The notes beneath the pieces are model-generated. The model saw nothing but the letters and a program-made list of their open reading frames with translations, searched no databases and had not been told where the DNA came from. The translations under genes were made by a program, and so were the position numbers. From Larkinella arboricola (GTDB lineage: Bacteria; Bacteroidota; Bacteroidia; Cytophagales; Spirosomataceae): DNA of 64,000 nucleotides. Below are positions 44,536 through 53,611 of the stretch, piece after piece. Position 1 is the first letter of the stretch, and every line of letters starts with the position of its first letter. The stretch spans positions 434,001-498,000 of the forward strand of contig NZ_QLMC01000003.1 in NCBI RefSeq assembly GCF_003259745.1, read 5' to 3'.

Positions 44536-45609
44536 ATGGCAAATCGTTATTTTCTGAAAATAAAAGAAGTCGTCCGGCACACCCCGGACGCTGTTACCAT
44601 TCACTTCTGGCACCCCATTAATGAAGTTATCCGGTACCAGCCCGGCCAGTATCTGACCTTTATTTTACCCATCGACGGCCAGAAAGTGCGCCGGTCATAC
44701 TCCATGTCCAGTTCTCCGCATACTGATGTATCGCTGGCCGTTACGATCAAGCGATTGCCGGGCGGTACGGTTTCCAATTACCTCTGCGACCATGCCAAAC
44801 CCGGCGACGTTCTGGAGACCCTCGAACCGCTGGGTACGTTTGTTCCGAAACTGGACCCCAGAAACCAGCGCCGGATTGTGCTGATCGGAGCCGGAAGCGG
44901 TATTACGCCCCTGATCTCGATGATCAAATCCATTCTGTACGTAGAACCCCGGACCGAGCTCTGGCTGCTGTACGGTAACCGGACCAAAGAATCGACTCTT
45001 TTTGAAAAAGAACTGAACGAACTGGCCCGGCAGTCGGGCGGACGGTTCCGGATCACGTATATGCTGAGCCAACCCGAAGCGGGCTGGAACGGCCTGGAAG
45101 GGCGCTTAAACCAGTCGAACATTCTCAAGATTCTGGAAGCCCTGCCGGTAGACGAACTCCGGCGGGCCGATTATTACATCTGCGGTCCCGACGGTTTGAT
45201 GGACGAAGCCCGTGGGGCGCTCCGCATCCTGAACATACCGAACGAGCAGGTCCATAAAGAAAGTTTTGCCACGGCGGCTTCGCACGAAACGCACGGGCAG
45301 GTCGTTGAAGAAGAAACGGCCTCTCCGGCTTCGTCAACCCCGGAAGTAACCATCCTGTACGAAGGCAGCGAGTACAAATTTACCGTTGAGCCGCACCAGA
45401 CCATTCTGGAAGCCGCGCTCGAACTGGACATTGACCTGCCTTACTCGTGTCAGGCCGGTATGTGTACGGCCTGCATGGGTCGTTGCCTGTCGGGCAAAGT
45501 GCATCTGGATGAAGAAGACGGTCTGGCCGAGTCCGAACTGCAAGCCGGTTACATTCTGACCTGCGTAGCGCACCCGTTAACCAATGATGTCGTAATTGAA
45601 ATTGAATAA
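44536..45609 (+). CDS. Flavin/2Fe-2S ferredoxin-NADP reductase-like protein (PaaE type)
   Basis: Protein of 357 residues. The N-terminal two-thirds is an FNR-type flavin/NADPH module: Arg53-Ser-Tyr55-Ser for FAD, GAGSGITPLISM at 118-129 and YYICGPDG at 213-220 for NADPH. The C-terminal domain is a plant-type 2Fe-2S ferredoxin with Cys305, Cys310, Cys313 and Cys343. This order matches PaaE and related oxygenase reductases, so it should pass electrons from NADPH to an unknown partner. The frame is open upstream to 44269 but the family start is MANRYFLKI at 44536. Its stop overlaps the start of the M3 peptidase (TAATG). Confidence 0.9.
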   Translation: MANRYFLKIKEVVRHTPDAVTIHFWHPINEVIRYQPGQYLTFILPIDGQKVRRSYSMSSSPHTDVSLAVTIKRLPGGTVSNYLCDHAKPGDVLETLEPLGTFVPKLDPRNQRRIVLIGAGSGITPLISMIKSILYVEPRTELWLLYGNRTKESTLFEKELNELARQSGGRFRITYMLSQPEAGWNGLEGRLNQSNILKILEALPVDELRRADYYICGPDGLMDEARGALRILNIPNEQVHKESFATAASHETHGQVVEEETASPASSTPEVTILYEGSEYKFTVEPHQTILEAALELDIDLPYSCQAGMCTACMGRCLSGKVHLDEEDGLAESELQAGYILTCVAHPLTNDVVIEIE

Positions 45610-47390
45610 TGGAACCCACTTTAGTCATTCCAACCCGTCCGGCCCGCCCGTTCATTGGCGAAGATTTTGTTCTGAACACCTGGGACGAAGTAAAACCGTT
45701 GTACGACAATCTCGTTGAGCGCCCGATTCATAACGCCGACGAACTGCGCCAGTGGTTTGCCGATCGCAGCGAACTGGAATCGTTCCTGTCCGAAAACTTC
45801 GCCTGGCGGTACATCCGGATGACCTGCGACACCTCCGACCCGGAGTTGATCAACCAGTTCAATTTTTTCATTACCGAGATTCAGCCGCAGTTATCGGCCT
45901 ACGAAAACCGACTGGATAAGCTGGCTGTTGAAAGCCCGTATCTGGCTGAACTGCGGGACAAGGGCTTCGACATTACCGTTCGCGGAATGAAAAAAGCCAT
46001 CGAAATTTTCCGGGACGAAAATATTCCGCTGCAAACCGACATCCAGACCGAGCAACGCAAATACGGCGCAATCGTTGGAGCGATGACCATTGAGATGCCA
46101 AATGCGGAAGGCGTTGTGGAGGAAATCACGCTTCCGCAGGCCAGCACCCTGCTGCAATCACCCGACCGGGCCGTGCGTGAGGAGGTCTGGCGGAAAATTC
46201 AGGAACGACGGTACGAAGATGCGGACTCGCTGGACGAACTCTACGACCGGCTGGTTGATCTGCGTCATCGGGTGGCTGTCAACGCCGGGTTTGCCAATTT
46301 CCGCGATTATATGTTTGCGGCCATGGGCCGGTTTGATTACACCCCGCAGGACTGCTTCAATTTCCACGCATCGGTGGCCAAAGCCGTGGTGCCGCTGCTG
46401 GATCAACTCGCTCAGGAACGGAAACAAAAGCTGGCGAAAGCTGATCCCTCCTTTGAGACCTTGCGGCCCTGGGATGCCAAAGTGGACCCCGACGGTCTGC
46501 CCGCGCTGAAGCCGTTTGAGACCGGCGACGAATTGCTGAATAAAACGATTACCTGCTTTGGTCGGCTCGATGCTGCTGCTGGCGGCACCTATCTGAGCGA
46601 TTGCCTGCGCATTATGAAGGCAATGGGGCACCTGGACCTCGAATCGCGCAAGGGCAAGGCACCGGGTGGTTACAATTATCCGCTGGAAGAAATTGGCGTT
46701 CCGTTTATTTTCATGAATGCCACGTCGAGCCTGCGCGATCTGGTGACGATGGTTCACGAGGGTGGTCATGCCGTGCATTCGTTTCTGACCCGTGACCTGC
46801 CCCTGAAACCGTTCCGCAACCCGCCGATGGAAGTGGCCGAACTGGCGTCGATGGCGATGGAACTGCTCACAATGGATTACTGGGATGCCTTTTTCGAAAA
46901 TCCCGAGGACTTAAAACGCGCCAAAATTCAACACCTGGAATCCATCATCGAAACCCTGCCGTGGGTGGCTACGGTCGATAAGTTTCAGCACTGGGTGTAC
47001 GAAACAGCAGCCACCCCAGCGGCTTCTGCGACCGACCGTCCGGCGGCCTGGCTGCGCATCTTCGAAGAATTTTCAGACACCGTTACGAACTGGCAGGGAC
47101 TCGAAAAATACGAAGCCTATAGCTGGCAAAAGCAATTACATTTATACGAAGTACCGTTTTATTACATTGAATACGGTATTGCGCAACTGGGAGCCATCGG
47201 GGTCTGGATGAATTTCCGCCAGGATCCGCAAAAGGGCCTTCAGGGGTATATGAACGCCCTGAAACTCGGCTATACGGCTCCGATCAACGAAATTTACCGG
47301 GCGGCCCATGTTCCGTTCGACTTCTCGGAGGAGCATATCGGACGGCTCATTCAGTTTGTCTGGAGTGAAATCGAGCGGCTGAAAAGCTGA
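45609..47390 (+). CDS. M3 family oligoendopeptidase (PepF-like)
   Basis: Cytoplasmic zinc metallopeptidase of 593 residues of the M3B oligoendopeptidase family. The catalytic motif is HEGGH at 383-387 (MVHEGGHAVHSF), followed by the third-ligand region EVAELASMAMELL. It has no signal peptide. It would degrade medium-length peptides inside the cell. Start codon shares an A with the upstream reductase stop (TAATG), so translation is likely coupled; the pairing has no obvious metabolic logic. Confidence 0.93.
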   Translation: MEPTLVIPTRPARPFIGEDFVLNTWDEVKPLYDNLVERPIHNADELRQWFADRSELESFLSENFAWRYIRMTCDTSDPELINQFNFFITEIQPQLSAYENRLDKLAVESPYLAELRDKGFDITVRGMKKAIEIFRDENIPLQTDIQTEQRKYGAIVGAMTIEMPNAEGVVEEITLPQASTLLQSPDRAVREEVWRKIQERRYEDADSLDELYDRLVDLRHRVAVNAGFANFRDYMFAAMGRFDYTPQDCFNFHASVAKAVVPLLDQLAQERKQKLAKADPSFETLRPWDAKVDPDGLPALKPFETGDELLNKTITCFGRLDAAAGGTYLSDCLRIMKAMGHLDLESRKGKAPGGYNYPLEEIGVPFIFMNATSSLRDLVTMVHEGGHAVHSFLTRDLPLKPFRNPPMEVAELASMAMELLTMDYWDAFFENPEDLKRAKIQHLESIIETLPWVATVDKFQHWVYETAATPAASATDRPAAWLRIFEEFSDTVTNWQGLEKYEAYSWQKQLHLYEVPFYYIEYGIAQLGAIGVWMNFRQDPQKGLQGYMNALKLGYTAPINEIYRAAHVPFDFSEEHIGRLIQFVWSEIERLKS

Positions 47391-47422
47391 ACGGCGGCTC
47401 TCGATAAAAATTAGAGGGACTA

Positions 47423-47453
47423 TTGGCTAATTGGCCGGTAGTCTATAGTTTTG
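47423..47453 (+). promoter_or_regulatory. Bacteroidetes-type promoter before the small lipoprotein
   Basis: TTG (47423-47425), 20-nt spacer, TAGTTTTG (47446-47453). It sits 33 bp after the M3 peptidase stop and leaves a leader of about 10-25 nt. Confidence 0.6.
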
Positions 47454-47479
47454 TACTAAATTTTTGCAAAATGATTTGT

Positions 47480-47725
47480 ATGAAAGGGCTTTTGAATAAA
47501 GGAGTATTTTTACTGGTTGTTGGTTTGCTGGCATCCTGTGATTATCAGAAATATAATACGATTCGCCAACGAGATTACCGGCAGGGCGATAAGTATGTAT
47601 ACGGTCCGGGCCTGGATTCACCCGCTGTGCAGACGAAGCGTCAATATCCTGCCCGTCCGGAACTGGCCGATCGCACCAATAAGATTCGTCAGAAATTGTT
47701 TAGTCAAGGTTCTCAGGGCAATTAA
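47480..47725 (+). CDS. Small lipoprotein, hypothetical
   Basis: Protein of 81 residues with a short lipoprotein signal peptide (KGVFLLVVGLLASC, lipobox Cys20). The mature part is short, polar and basic, with RQRDYRQGDKYVYGPG and PVRPELADRTNK-like sequence; no known domain. An alternative ATG at 47471 would add three residues. It has its own promoter (47423-47453) and precedes the GT2 gene by 118 bp. Function unknown; might be an outer-membrane anchored accessory of the glycan locus, on position only. Confidence 0.65.
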   Translation: MKGLLNKGVFLLVVGLLASCDYQKYNTIRQRDYRQGDKYVYGPGLDSPAVQTKRQYPARPELADRTNKIRQKLFSQGSQGN

Positions 47726-47843
47726 TTGCCCTTTTCCTTATCCCTTTTCCACACCGTGCCTTTAATTAGAAAACAAGCCTTTCAAAGGTTAGCCCTATCT
47801 CATAAGCCTTTAATGTTGTACAAGAAAACTATCGTTTCGGCTT

Positions 47844-48584
47844 ATGTATAATGGCAAAAAAGCAATCGTCGTACTGCCCGCATACCGGGCAGCATTAACG
47901 CTTGAACGCACCTTTCGTGAAATACCGTTTGACCTCATCGACGAGGTAATTCTGGTAGATGACGCCAGCCCCGACAATACCGTTGAAGAAGCCCGGCGGC
48001 TGGGCATCCGGCATATCATTCGCCACGAAAAAAACCGGGGTTACGGCGGCAACCAGAAATCCTGCTACGCCAAGGCAATTGAACTGGGCGGGGATATTGT
48101 GGTCATGCTCCATCCGGATTACCAGTACACGCCGAAGCTCATTACGGCGATGGTCAGCATCATTGGCAATGAACTGTACCCGGTGGTTTTCGGCTCACGG
48201 ATTCTGGGAAAAGGTGCCCTGAAAGGCGGTATGCCCATGTATAAGTATATTGCCAACCGCTTCCTGACGTTTACCCAGAATCTGCTTCTGAACCAGAAGC
48301 TGTCGGAATATCATACCGGCTACCGGGCGTTTTCGGGCGAAGTACTTCGGAGTCTGGATTTTACGCATAACTCCGACGACTTCATTTTCGACAATGAGAT
48401 GATCGCCCAGATCTTCTACAAAGGGTATGAGATTGCCGAAGTAACCTGCCCCACCAAATATTTCGAAGAAGCCTCCTCCATCAATTTCCGACGGAGCAGC
48501 ATTTACGGTTTGGGTGTATTGAAAGTATCCCTGTTGTACCGGCTTACCAAGTGGGGCCTTATGAACTGGAAAGTGCTAAAATAA
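47844..48584 (+). CDS. GT2 family glycosyltransferase, polyprenyl-phosphate type
   Basis: Protein of 246 residues with a GT-A fold. VLPAYRAA at the N-terminus, VDDASPDNT at 38-46 and LHPDYQYTP around 89-97 (the DxD-equivalent) are typical of the DPM1/polyprenyl-phosphate sugar transferase branch, which attaches a sugar to a lipid carrier at the inner membrane. It lacks the C-terminal membrane helices of some family members. Together with the GT39-like enzyme downstream, which uses lipid-linked sugars, this suggests a lipid-linked donor step. First gene of the plus-strand glycan cluster. Confidence 0.88.
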   Translation: MYNGKKAIVVLPAYRAALTLERTFREIPFDLIDEVILVDDASPDNTVEEARRLGIRHIIRHEKNRGYGGNQKSCYAKAIELGGDIVVMLHPDYQYTPKLITAMVSIIGNELYPVVFGSRILGKGALKGGMPMYKYIANRFLTFTQNLLLNQKLSEYHTGYRAFSGEVLRSLDFTHNSDDFIFDNEMIAQIFYKGYEIAEVTCPTKYFEEASSINFRRSSIYGLGVLKVSLLYRLTKWGLMNWKVLK

Positions 48585-48665
48585 CTCTAATAATCTTTTA
48601 ATATCTTACAAGTCAGTATTTTCCATATATTGTGCGATAACAAGACCGTTTTTAGCCAGCGGGTC

Positions 48666-48694
48666 TTGCGCTTAGTTAAAATATACTAATTTTG
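48666..48694 (+). promoter_or_regulatory. Bacteroidetes-type promoter before the epimerase gene
   Basis: TTG (48666-48668), 18-nt spacer, TAATTTTG (48687-48694), about 115 bp before the epimerase start. A second near-match TACTTTTC lies at 48785-48792. Confidence 0.6.
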
Positions 48695-48809
48695 CGTATC
48701 ATTTTATTGTAAATCAAGCATTGGAAGCACTTGTCTGCCTTCAGACTCACTCATTTCAAGACGTGCTTATATTTCAAAATCTTGTACTTTTCCGTAAACA
48801 TCAGAATTT

Positions 48810-49883
48810 ATGAACATAGCCTTAGTGACGGGTTCCGCCGGATTGATTGGTAGTGAGTCTGTAGCCTTCTTCGCCGATAAGTTTGATTTAGTGATTGGTG
48901 TGGATAACAACCTGCGCCAATATTTTTTTGGAGCGGACGGCTCGACCGAATGGAATCGCAACCGCCTGAAGGAAGCGTATCCGAATTATGAGCACTACAC
49001 CGCCGACATTCGTAAGGTAGAAGAGCTGGAGCCGATCTTCAAAAAATACGGTACCGACATTACGCTGATCGTTCATACAGCGGCTCAACCCAGCCACGAC
49101 TGGGCAGCCCGTGAGCCCTTTACCGACTTTTCGGTAAACGCCACCGGTACGCTGAATCTGCTGGAAATGACGCGGCAAAACTGCCCGGAAGCGGTTTTCA
49201 TTTTCACTTCGACCAACAAAGTCTACGGCGACAATCCGAACTACCTGCCGCTGATCGAAACGGAAACCCGCTGGGAAATTGACGAAAACCACCCCTACTT
49301 CACCAACGGTATCGATGAGTATATGTCGATTGACCATACCAAGCACTCGCTGTTTGGTGCGTCGAAAGTGGCTGCGGACGTTCTGGTGCAGGAGTACGGA
49401 CGGTATTTTGGCATGAAAACCGGTATTTTCCGGGGCGGCTGTCTGACAGGGCCGAACCACTCGGGCGCTCAGTTACACGGTTTTCTGTCGTATCTGATGA
49501 AGTGTGCGATTACCGGCAACCACTACACCATCTTCGGTTACAAAGGCAAGCAGGTTCGCGACAACATTCACAGCTACGACCTGGTGAATATGTTCTGGCA
49601 TTACTACCAGAATCCGCGGGCGGGCGAAGTCTATAACGCGGGCGGTGGCCGACACGCCAACTGTTCAATGCTGGAAGCCATTGCCATTTGCGAAGAGATT
49701 TCGGGTAATAAAATGAGCTACAGCTATTCGGAAACCAACCGCATCGGTGACCACATCTGGTATATTTCGGACCTGTCGAAATTCAAGGCGCATTATCCCG
49801 ACTGGAACTGGACGTATGACCTGAAACAAACGCTGGTACAAATCCACGACAGCATGGCTCAGCGGATTCTGCTCCAGAAATAA
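48810..49883 (+). CDS. NDP-sugar epimerase, CDP-paratose 2-epimerase-like
   Basis: Extended short-chain dehydrogenase/reductase of 357 residues. NAD-binding GSAGLIGS at 8-15, then [16 protein letters not shown] and [14 protein letters not shown], which I associate with CDP-paratose 2-epimerases (RfbE). The active-site Tyr-x3-Lys reads Phe182-x3-Lys186 (SLFGASK): the canonical Tyr is replaced by Phe. I recall related sequences with the same change, so it may be family-typical. Likely supplies a modified sugar to the surface glycan made by this locus. It ends at a strong terminator, so it is probably its own unit. Confidence 0.85.
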   Translation: MNIALVTGSAGLIGSESVAFFADKFDLVIGVDNNLRQYFFGADGSTEWNRNRLKEAYPNYEHYTADIRKVEELEPIFKKYGTDITLIVHTAAQPSHDWAAREPFTDFSVNATGTLNLLEMTRQNCPEAVFIFTSTNKVYGDNPNYLPLIETETRWEIDENHPYFTNGIDEYMSIDHTKHSLFGASKVAADVLVQEYGRYFGMKTGIFRGGCLTGPNHSGAQLHGFLSYLMKCAITGNHYTIFGYKGKQVRDNIHSYDLVNMFWHYYQNPRAGEVYNAGGGRHANCSMLEAIAICEEISGNKMSYSYSETNRIGDHIWYISDLSKFKAHYPDWNWTYDLKQTLVQIHDSMAQRILLQK

Positions 49884-49899
49884 AATAATGTCCTTAAAG

Positions 49900-49938
49900 G
49901 CAAGTGTATCAGGCCATTTCGGTATCTGATGCACTTGC
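49900..49938 (+). terminator. Terminator after the epimerase gene
   Basis: Perfect 13-nt arms apart from one mismatch (49900-49912 with 49926-49938) followed by T6. Confidence 0.85.
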
Positions 49939-50003
49939 TTTTTTCTAGGTATTCCCTCCAACTTGCCTCAGAGGGCATTCGGCTTCGGCTTTAAATCTTT
50001 ACT

Positions 50004-51668
50004 ATGCTTGCCGCAAATTTGTTAAAAAACCCCGTTTTCTGGGAAGTAGCAGGTTGGCTCGCGTTTCTGATTGTCGGCGGTTTATTCATTGCAAGTGATT
50101 TTCGACACCGGTTGTCCCGCTGGCAACAACTTGGCCTGCTGGTAGTATTGGTCGGTCTGCTGGTGACCAATCGGCTGCTTCTGCTCTTCTTCAACCGCGA
50201 ACTCAATCCTGACGAAAGTCAGATGCTCTCGCAGGCTATCACCCTCTGGCATCACCCCGTCTACTGGCGATCGACCGACGGCGCGACGATGGGACCACTG
50301 AGTTCGTATTTCGCTTCTATCCCGGCCTATTGGGGTTCTGCACTCGACTACCTGGCCATTCGCCGGACAGGCTTTTTATGCCTGCTGGTCAGCGTCATCA
50401 CCGGCTATTTTACTCTGGAGAACTTCTTCAGGCCCCGTACGGCCCGGCTCGCCCTTCTTCCGGGCGTTGCATTTCTGGCGTTTGCCTACCAACTCGACTT
50501 TCTCCACGCCACCAACGAACAACTCTCTCTGGCACTGCTGGGACTGGCTTTCTGGCAGTATTCCCGGCTCTGGAAACGGCAGTCGTTCGATTCCGTTAGC
50601 GGTCTGTTCGTTCTTGGTTTTATCTGTAGCCTGGTTCCTTTTGCCAAATTGCAGGGTGCTCCTCCGGCGCTGGTCATTGCTGCGGCTGCCTTAATCGGCT
50701 TGCTGGGTCTGCGCAAGCGGCTGGACCCCGCCCAGTTCTGGGTAGCTTTCGGCGGGTTGCTGGCGGGTGGTCTGGCCTTTCCGCTGCTGGTCGTGTTCCT
50801 GACCTGGCAATTCGAGGTCTTCGACGATTTCCTGCAATTTTATCTCTTCGGCAATCTTAACTACAGCGCCGGAGCCAGTTTCTGGGACTATCTGCTGCGG
50901 TTTCCGGTTTACGTCTATCACAACCTTGATTTTTTGTTTTTTCTGATCCAATCGTTCGCCCTGCTTCTGGGCTGGGTACTTTTTTCCGAAGGCAGAAAAA
51001 AACACAACGGTCTGCTCATTTTTGCTCTGGCTTCCATCATAACGGCAGGTTATGCCGTCATCAAGCCAGGCAACGAATTCGGCCACTATCTGCTGTACCT
51101 GATCTTTCCAGTCTGTCTCCTCAATGCCTGGCTTATTGACAGCTTACAGGCTCCTTTTCACACGCTGGTCTGGGTACTGCTGATTCTGGTTTCGATTGGC
51201 ATAAAATCTGCACTGCAACGGGGAGACCTGGCCAAAGAGCCATTGAATGCATTGCGTCAGCAACCGTTCGGATTTCGTACACTTTTTGTTTCAACCCCGG
51301 CGCGTGAAATACTGAAATACGCCCGGCCGGGTGAAGATTTGGTGGTATGGGGCTGGGCACCCACGTACAACATTCAGACCCAGATGCCGCAGGGTGTTGC
51401 CGATAATCATACGATCCGGTGTATGCTGGGCAGCCCGGAAGCGCAAAGTCGGCACCGTGCCCGGTATCTGCGCAACATTCAGACCTCCCGGCCGCCGGTT
51501 TTTGCGGACGCCGTCGGCCCCAATTCGTTCTGGCTTAATAACCGGGCGACGCAGGGGTACGAGAACTTTCCGGAATTAAAACGTTTTATTGATGCTAATT
51601 ATCGATATATAGGCGATGTGGAAAACACCCGGATTTACGTCCGCACCGACCGTTATCAACAACCATAG
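50004..51668 (+). CDS. GT39/ArnT-like membrane glycosyltransferase
   Basis: Protein of 554 residues with about 11 membrane helices, N-terminal two-thirds. Asp70-Glu71 after the first helices (FNRELNPDESQML) matches the catalytic acidic pair of the GT-C superfamily (GT39, ArnT). The C-terminal 150 residues form a soluble domain without membrane helices. It should transfer a sugar from a polyprenyl-phosphate donor to an acceptor on the periplasmic face. It is next to the GT2 enzyme that may build such donors. Its acceptor (polysaccharide or protein) cannot be told. Confidence 0.8.
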   Translation: MLAANLLKNPVFWEVAGWLAFLIVGGLFIASDFRHRLSRWQQLGLLVVLVGLLVTNRLLLLFFNRELNPDESQMLSQAITLWHHPVYWRSTDGATMGPLSSYFASIPAYWGSALDYLAIRRTGFLCLLVSVITGYFTLENFFRPRTARLALLPGVAFLAFAYQLDFLHATNEQLSLALLGLAFWQYSRLWKRQSFDSVSGLFVLGFICSLVPFAKLQGAPPALVIAAAALIGLLGLRKRLDPAQFWVAFGGLLAGGLAFPLLVVFLTWQFEVFDDFLQFYLFGNLNYSAGASFWDYLLRFPVYVYHNLDFLFFLIQSFALLLGWVLFSEGRKKHNGLLIFALASIITAGYAVIKPGNEFGHYLLYLIFPVCLLNAWLIDSLQAPFHTLVWVLLILVSIGIKSALQRGDLAKEPLNALRQQPFGFRTLFVSTPAREILKYARPGEDLVVWGWAPTYNIQTQMPQGVADNHTIRCMLGSPEAQSRHRARYLRNIQTSRPPVFADAVGPNSFWLNNRATQGYENFPELKRFIDANYRYIGDVENTRIYVRTDRYQQP

Positions 51669-51675
51669 CCAATCT

Positions 51676-52623
51676 ATGTGGACAAAAAAAGGACTGATTT
51701 ACAAAACCGACGGCCAACGGCCGTTTAGCCGCACACACGCACAGGTTCCGTTTGCTTTTCCGCTCAATGAGGAACGGCTGCGGGTTTATTTTGCCACCCG
51801 CGATGAAAACCGGGCTTCGTCCACGTCGTTCGTCGAACTGGATGCCAACGATTTGTCGAAGGTGCTGTATGTACATGATAAACCCTGTCTGACCAAGGGA
51901 GCCGTCGGTATGTTTGACGAAACCGGCGCCATGCCATCGTGGTTCCTTAAACGGGGGGATGAGATCTGGCTGTACTACACGGGCTGGAATAAAAGCGAAA
52001 CGGCCTGGTATCGGCTTGGAATTGGTCTGGCCATCAGCCGCGACGGGGGACTGACCTTCGAGCGGGCCTACGACGGACCGTTGCTTGACCGTTCGATTTA
52101 CGATCAGGTCTGGGTAGCGCAGCCCTGCGTGATGGTCGAAACCAATACCGATGGCACCGAACGCTGGCGGATGTGGTATCTGTCCTGCACCAAAATTGAA
52201 ATCATCAACAACCACCCCGAGCCGTTTTACGACGTAAAATACGCCGAGTCAAAAGACGGTATCACGTGGGAACGCAAAGGCATTGTCTGTGTTGGTTACA
52301 ATGAATTTACGGATGCGATTGGCCGACCGGCGGTGGTGAAAGACAGGGATTTGTACAAAATGTACTATTCGTACCGCAGCGCCACCGACTTCCGGACCAG
52401 CGTTGAAAAAAGTTACCGAATTGGTTATGCCGAGTCTAAAGATGGAATTACCTGGGAGCGGAAGGACGAGCAGGCAGGCATCGAGCGTTCGGCGGACGGC
52501 TGGGATTCTGCTATGATGGATTATTGCCATTTGTTCCGGCATCAGGGCAAGTGGACAATGCTCTACAACGGTAACGGTTTCGGAGCGGCCGGCTTCGGGT
52601 ACGCCGTTCAGGAAAGCAATTAA
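51676..52623 (+). CDS. Five-bladed-propeller glycosidase-like protein (GH43/GH130-related)
   Basis: Protein of 315 residues built from repeated propeller strands, visible in two copies of AESKDGITWERK (about residues 186 and 277) and in LAISRDGGLTFERAYDGP and FRHQGKWTMLYNGNGFG. The fold resembles GH43/GH32/GH130 enzymes. No signal peptide is seen, so it would be cytoplasmic, which is unusual for a degrading glycosidase and may suggest a biosynthetic or editing role. It follows the GT39-like gene after 7 bp (start 51676); the frame is open to 51616 but that start overlaps the previous gene more. The catalytic residues cannot be assigned with certainty. Confidence 0.7.
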   Translation: MWTKKGLIYKTDGQRPFSRTHAQVPFAFPLNEERLRVYFATRDENRASSTSFVELDANDLSKVLYVHDKPCLTKGAVGMFDETGAMPSWFLKRGDEIWLYYTGWNKSETAWYRLGIGLAISRDGGLTFERAYDGPLLDRSIYDQVWVAQPCVMVETNTDGTERWRMWYLSCTKIEIINNHPEPFYDVKYAESKDGITWERKGIVCVGYNEFTDAIGRPAVVKDRDLYKMYYSYRSATDFRTSVEKSYRIGYAESKDGITWERKDEQAGIERSADGWDSAMMDYCHLFRHQGKWTMLYNGNGFGAAGFGYAVQESN

Positions 52624-52701
52624 TAACGGATTAGTCCATAATAACTTACGGTTGCAATTGATTACCAGGACATCCCGTTTATTAAAATACCCTTGAGTAA
52701 G

Positions 52702-52732
52702 TTGACATTACCAGTGGGGCAAGGTACCTTTG
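52702..52732 (+). promoter_or_regulatory. Bacteroidetes-type promoter before the dioxygenase gene
   Basis: TTG (52702-52704), 20-nt spacer, TACCTTTG (52725-52732), 62 bp before the dioxygenase start. Both elements fit the consensus well. Confidence 0.7.
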
Positions 52733-52794
52733 TTAAGGTATGTTCATACCTGCTTGAATTAGTTTAGTACTATTTTAGACACATTCATACCATT

Positions 52795-53610
52795 ATGTCA
52801 TCACTGCGCGACTCATACAAGCAGGAAGGTTATGTTCTGCTGAAAAATTTTCTGGATAAAGATCTGGTAACGGCCATTCACCGCGAAGGGCGTCAGATTT
52901 TTGCCTATCAGATTCAGCGGACACTGGGCAAATCGGTGGACATCGACGATCAGCCGGCGTTTGAAAAGGCGATGTACGAATTCTTTGCCGCCGACTTTAC
53001 GGCGTTTGCCAATACCGGCAAGCAGGTTCAGCACATGGTTTCGCTGCACCGGCTCGGCACCGATTCCCGCATTACGGATACGCTGAAGGAACTGGGTCTG
53101 GATTATCCCGTCATCGGCGTTCGTCCGGCCATGCTTTTCAACAGCCGTCACCTCGCCAAACGCGATGATTACTGGCGCTTGGGCGCTCACCAGGACTGGC
53201 GCACGGGCCAGGGTTCGCTCGACAGTGTGGTGGTGTGGTTCCCGCTGGTTCCGGCCGGGGCCGATCTGGGGGCTCTTCAGGTTCTGCCGCGCAGCCACCG
53301 CAACGGCTTGTATGAATCGTCTTCAGTCGATTACATCGGCACCATTCCGGACGAGCTTTTACAGGACGAATGGCAGCAACTGGAGTTTGAAGTGGGTGAT
53401 GTGCTGTTTTTCTCCGCTTTTCTGGTACACCGCTCCGGTATCAACTCGACGGAATCCATCCGGTGGTCGGTGCAGCTTCGTTATAATAACTTACTGGAAA
53501 ACACATTCATTGAGCGCGGCTATCCGTTAGCCTATATATACAAGCCGCAGGCTGAACTGATTACCCCCGATTTTCCGGCGGTGAGTCAGATGAATGAAAT
53601 TTTCAATTAA
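52795..53610 (+). CDS. Phytanoyl-CoA dioxygenase (PhyH) family protein
   Basis: Fe(II)/2-oxoglutarate dioxygenase of 271 residues. The metal facial triad is His132-x-Asp134 (GAHQDWRT) with His212 (LVHRSGIN); Arg223 (SIRWSVQLRY) is placed to bind 2-oxoglutarate. The cupin-like core spans about 100-230. Family members hydroxylate lipids, amino acids or sugars. The next gene starts 1 bp after its stop and is a glycosyltransferase, so a role in modifying a surface-glycan precursor is possible, though the substrate cannot be read from sequence. It has its own promoter. Confidence 0.85.
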   Translation: MSSLRDSYKQEGYVLLKNFLDKDLVTAIHREGRQIFAYQIQRTLGKSVDIDDQPAFEKAMYEFFAADFTAFANTGKQVQHMVSLHRLGTDSRITDTLKELGLDYPVIGVRPAMLFNSRHLAKRDDYWRLGAHQDWRTGQGSLDSVVVWFPLVPAGADLGALQVLPRSHRNGLYESSSVDYIGTIPDELLQDEWQQLEFEVGDVLFFSAFLVHRSGINSTESIRWSVQLRYNNLLENTFIERGYPLAYIYKPQAELITPDFPAVSQMNEIFN

Positions 53611-53611
53611 G

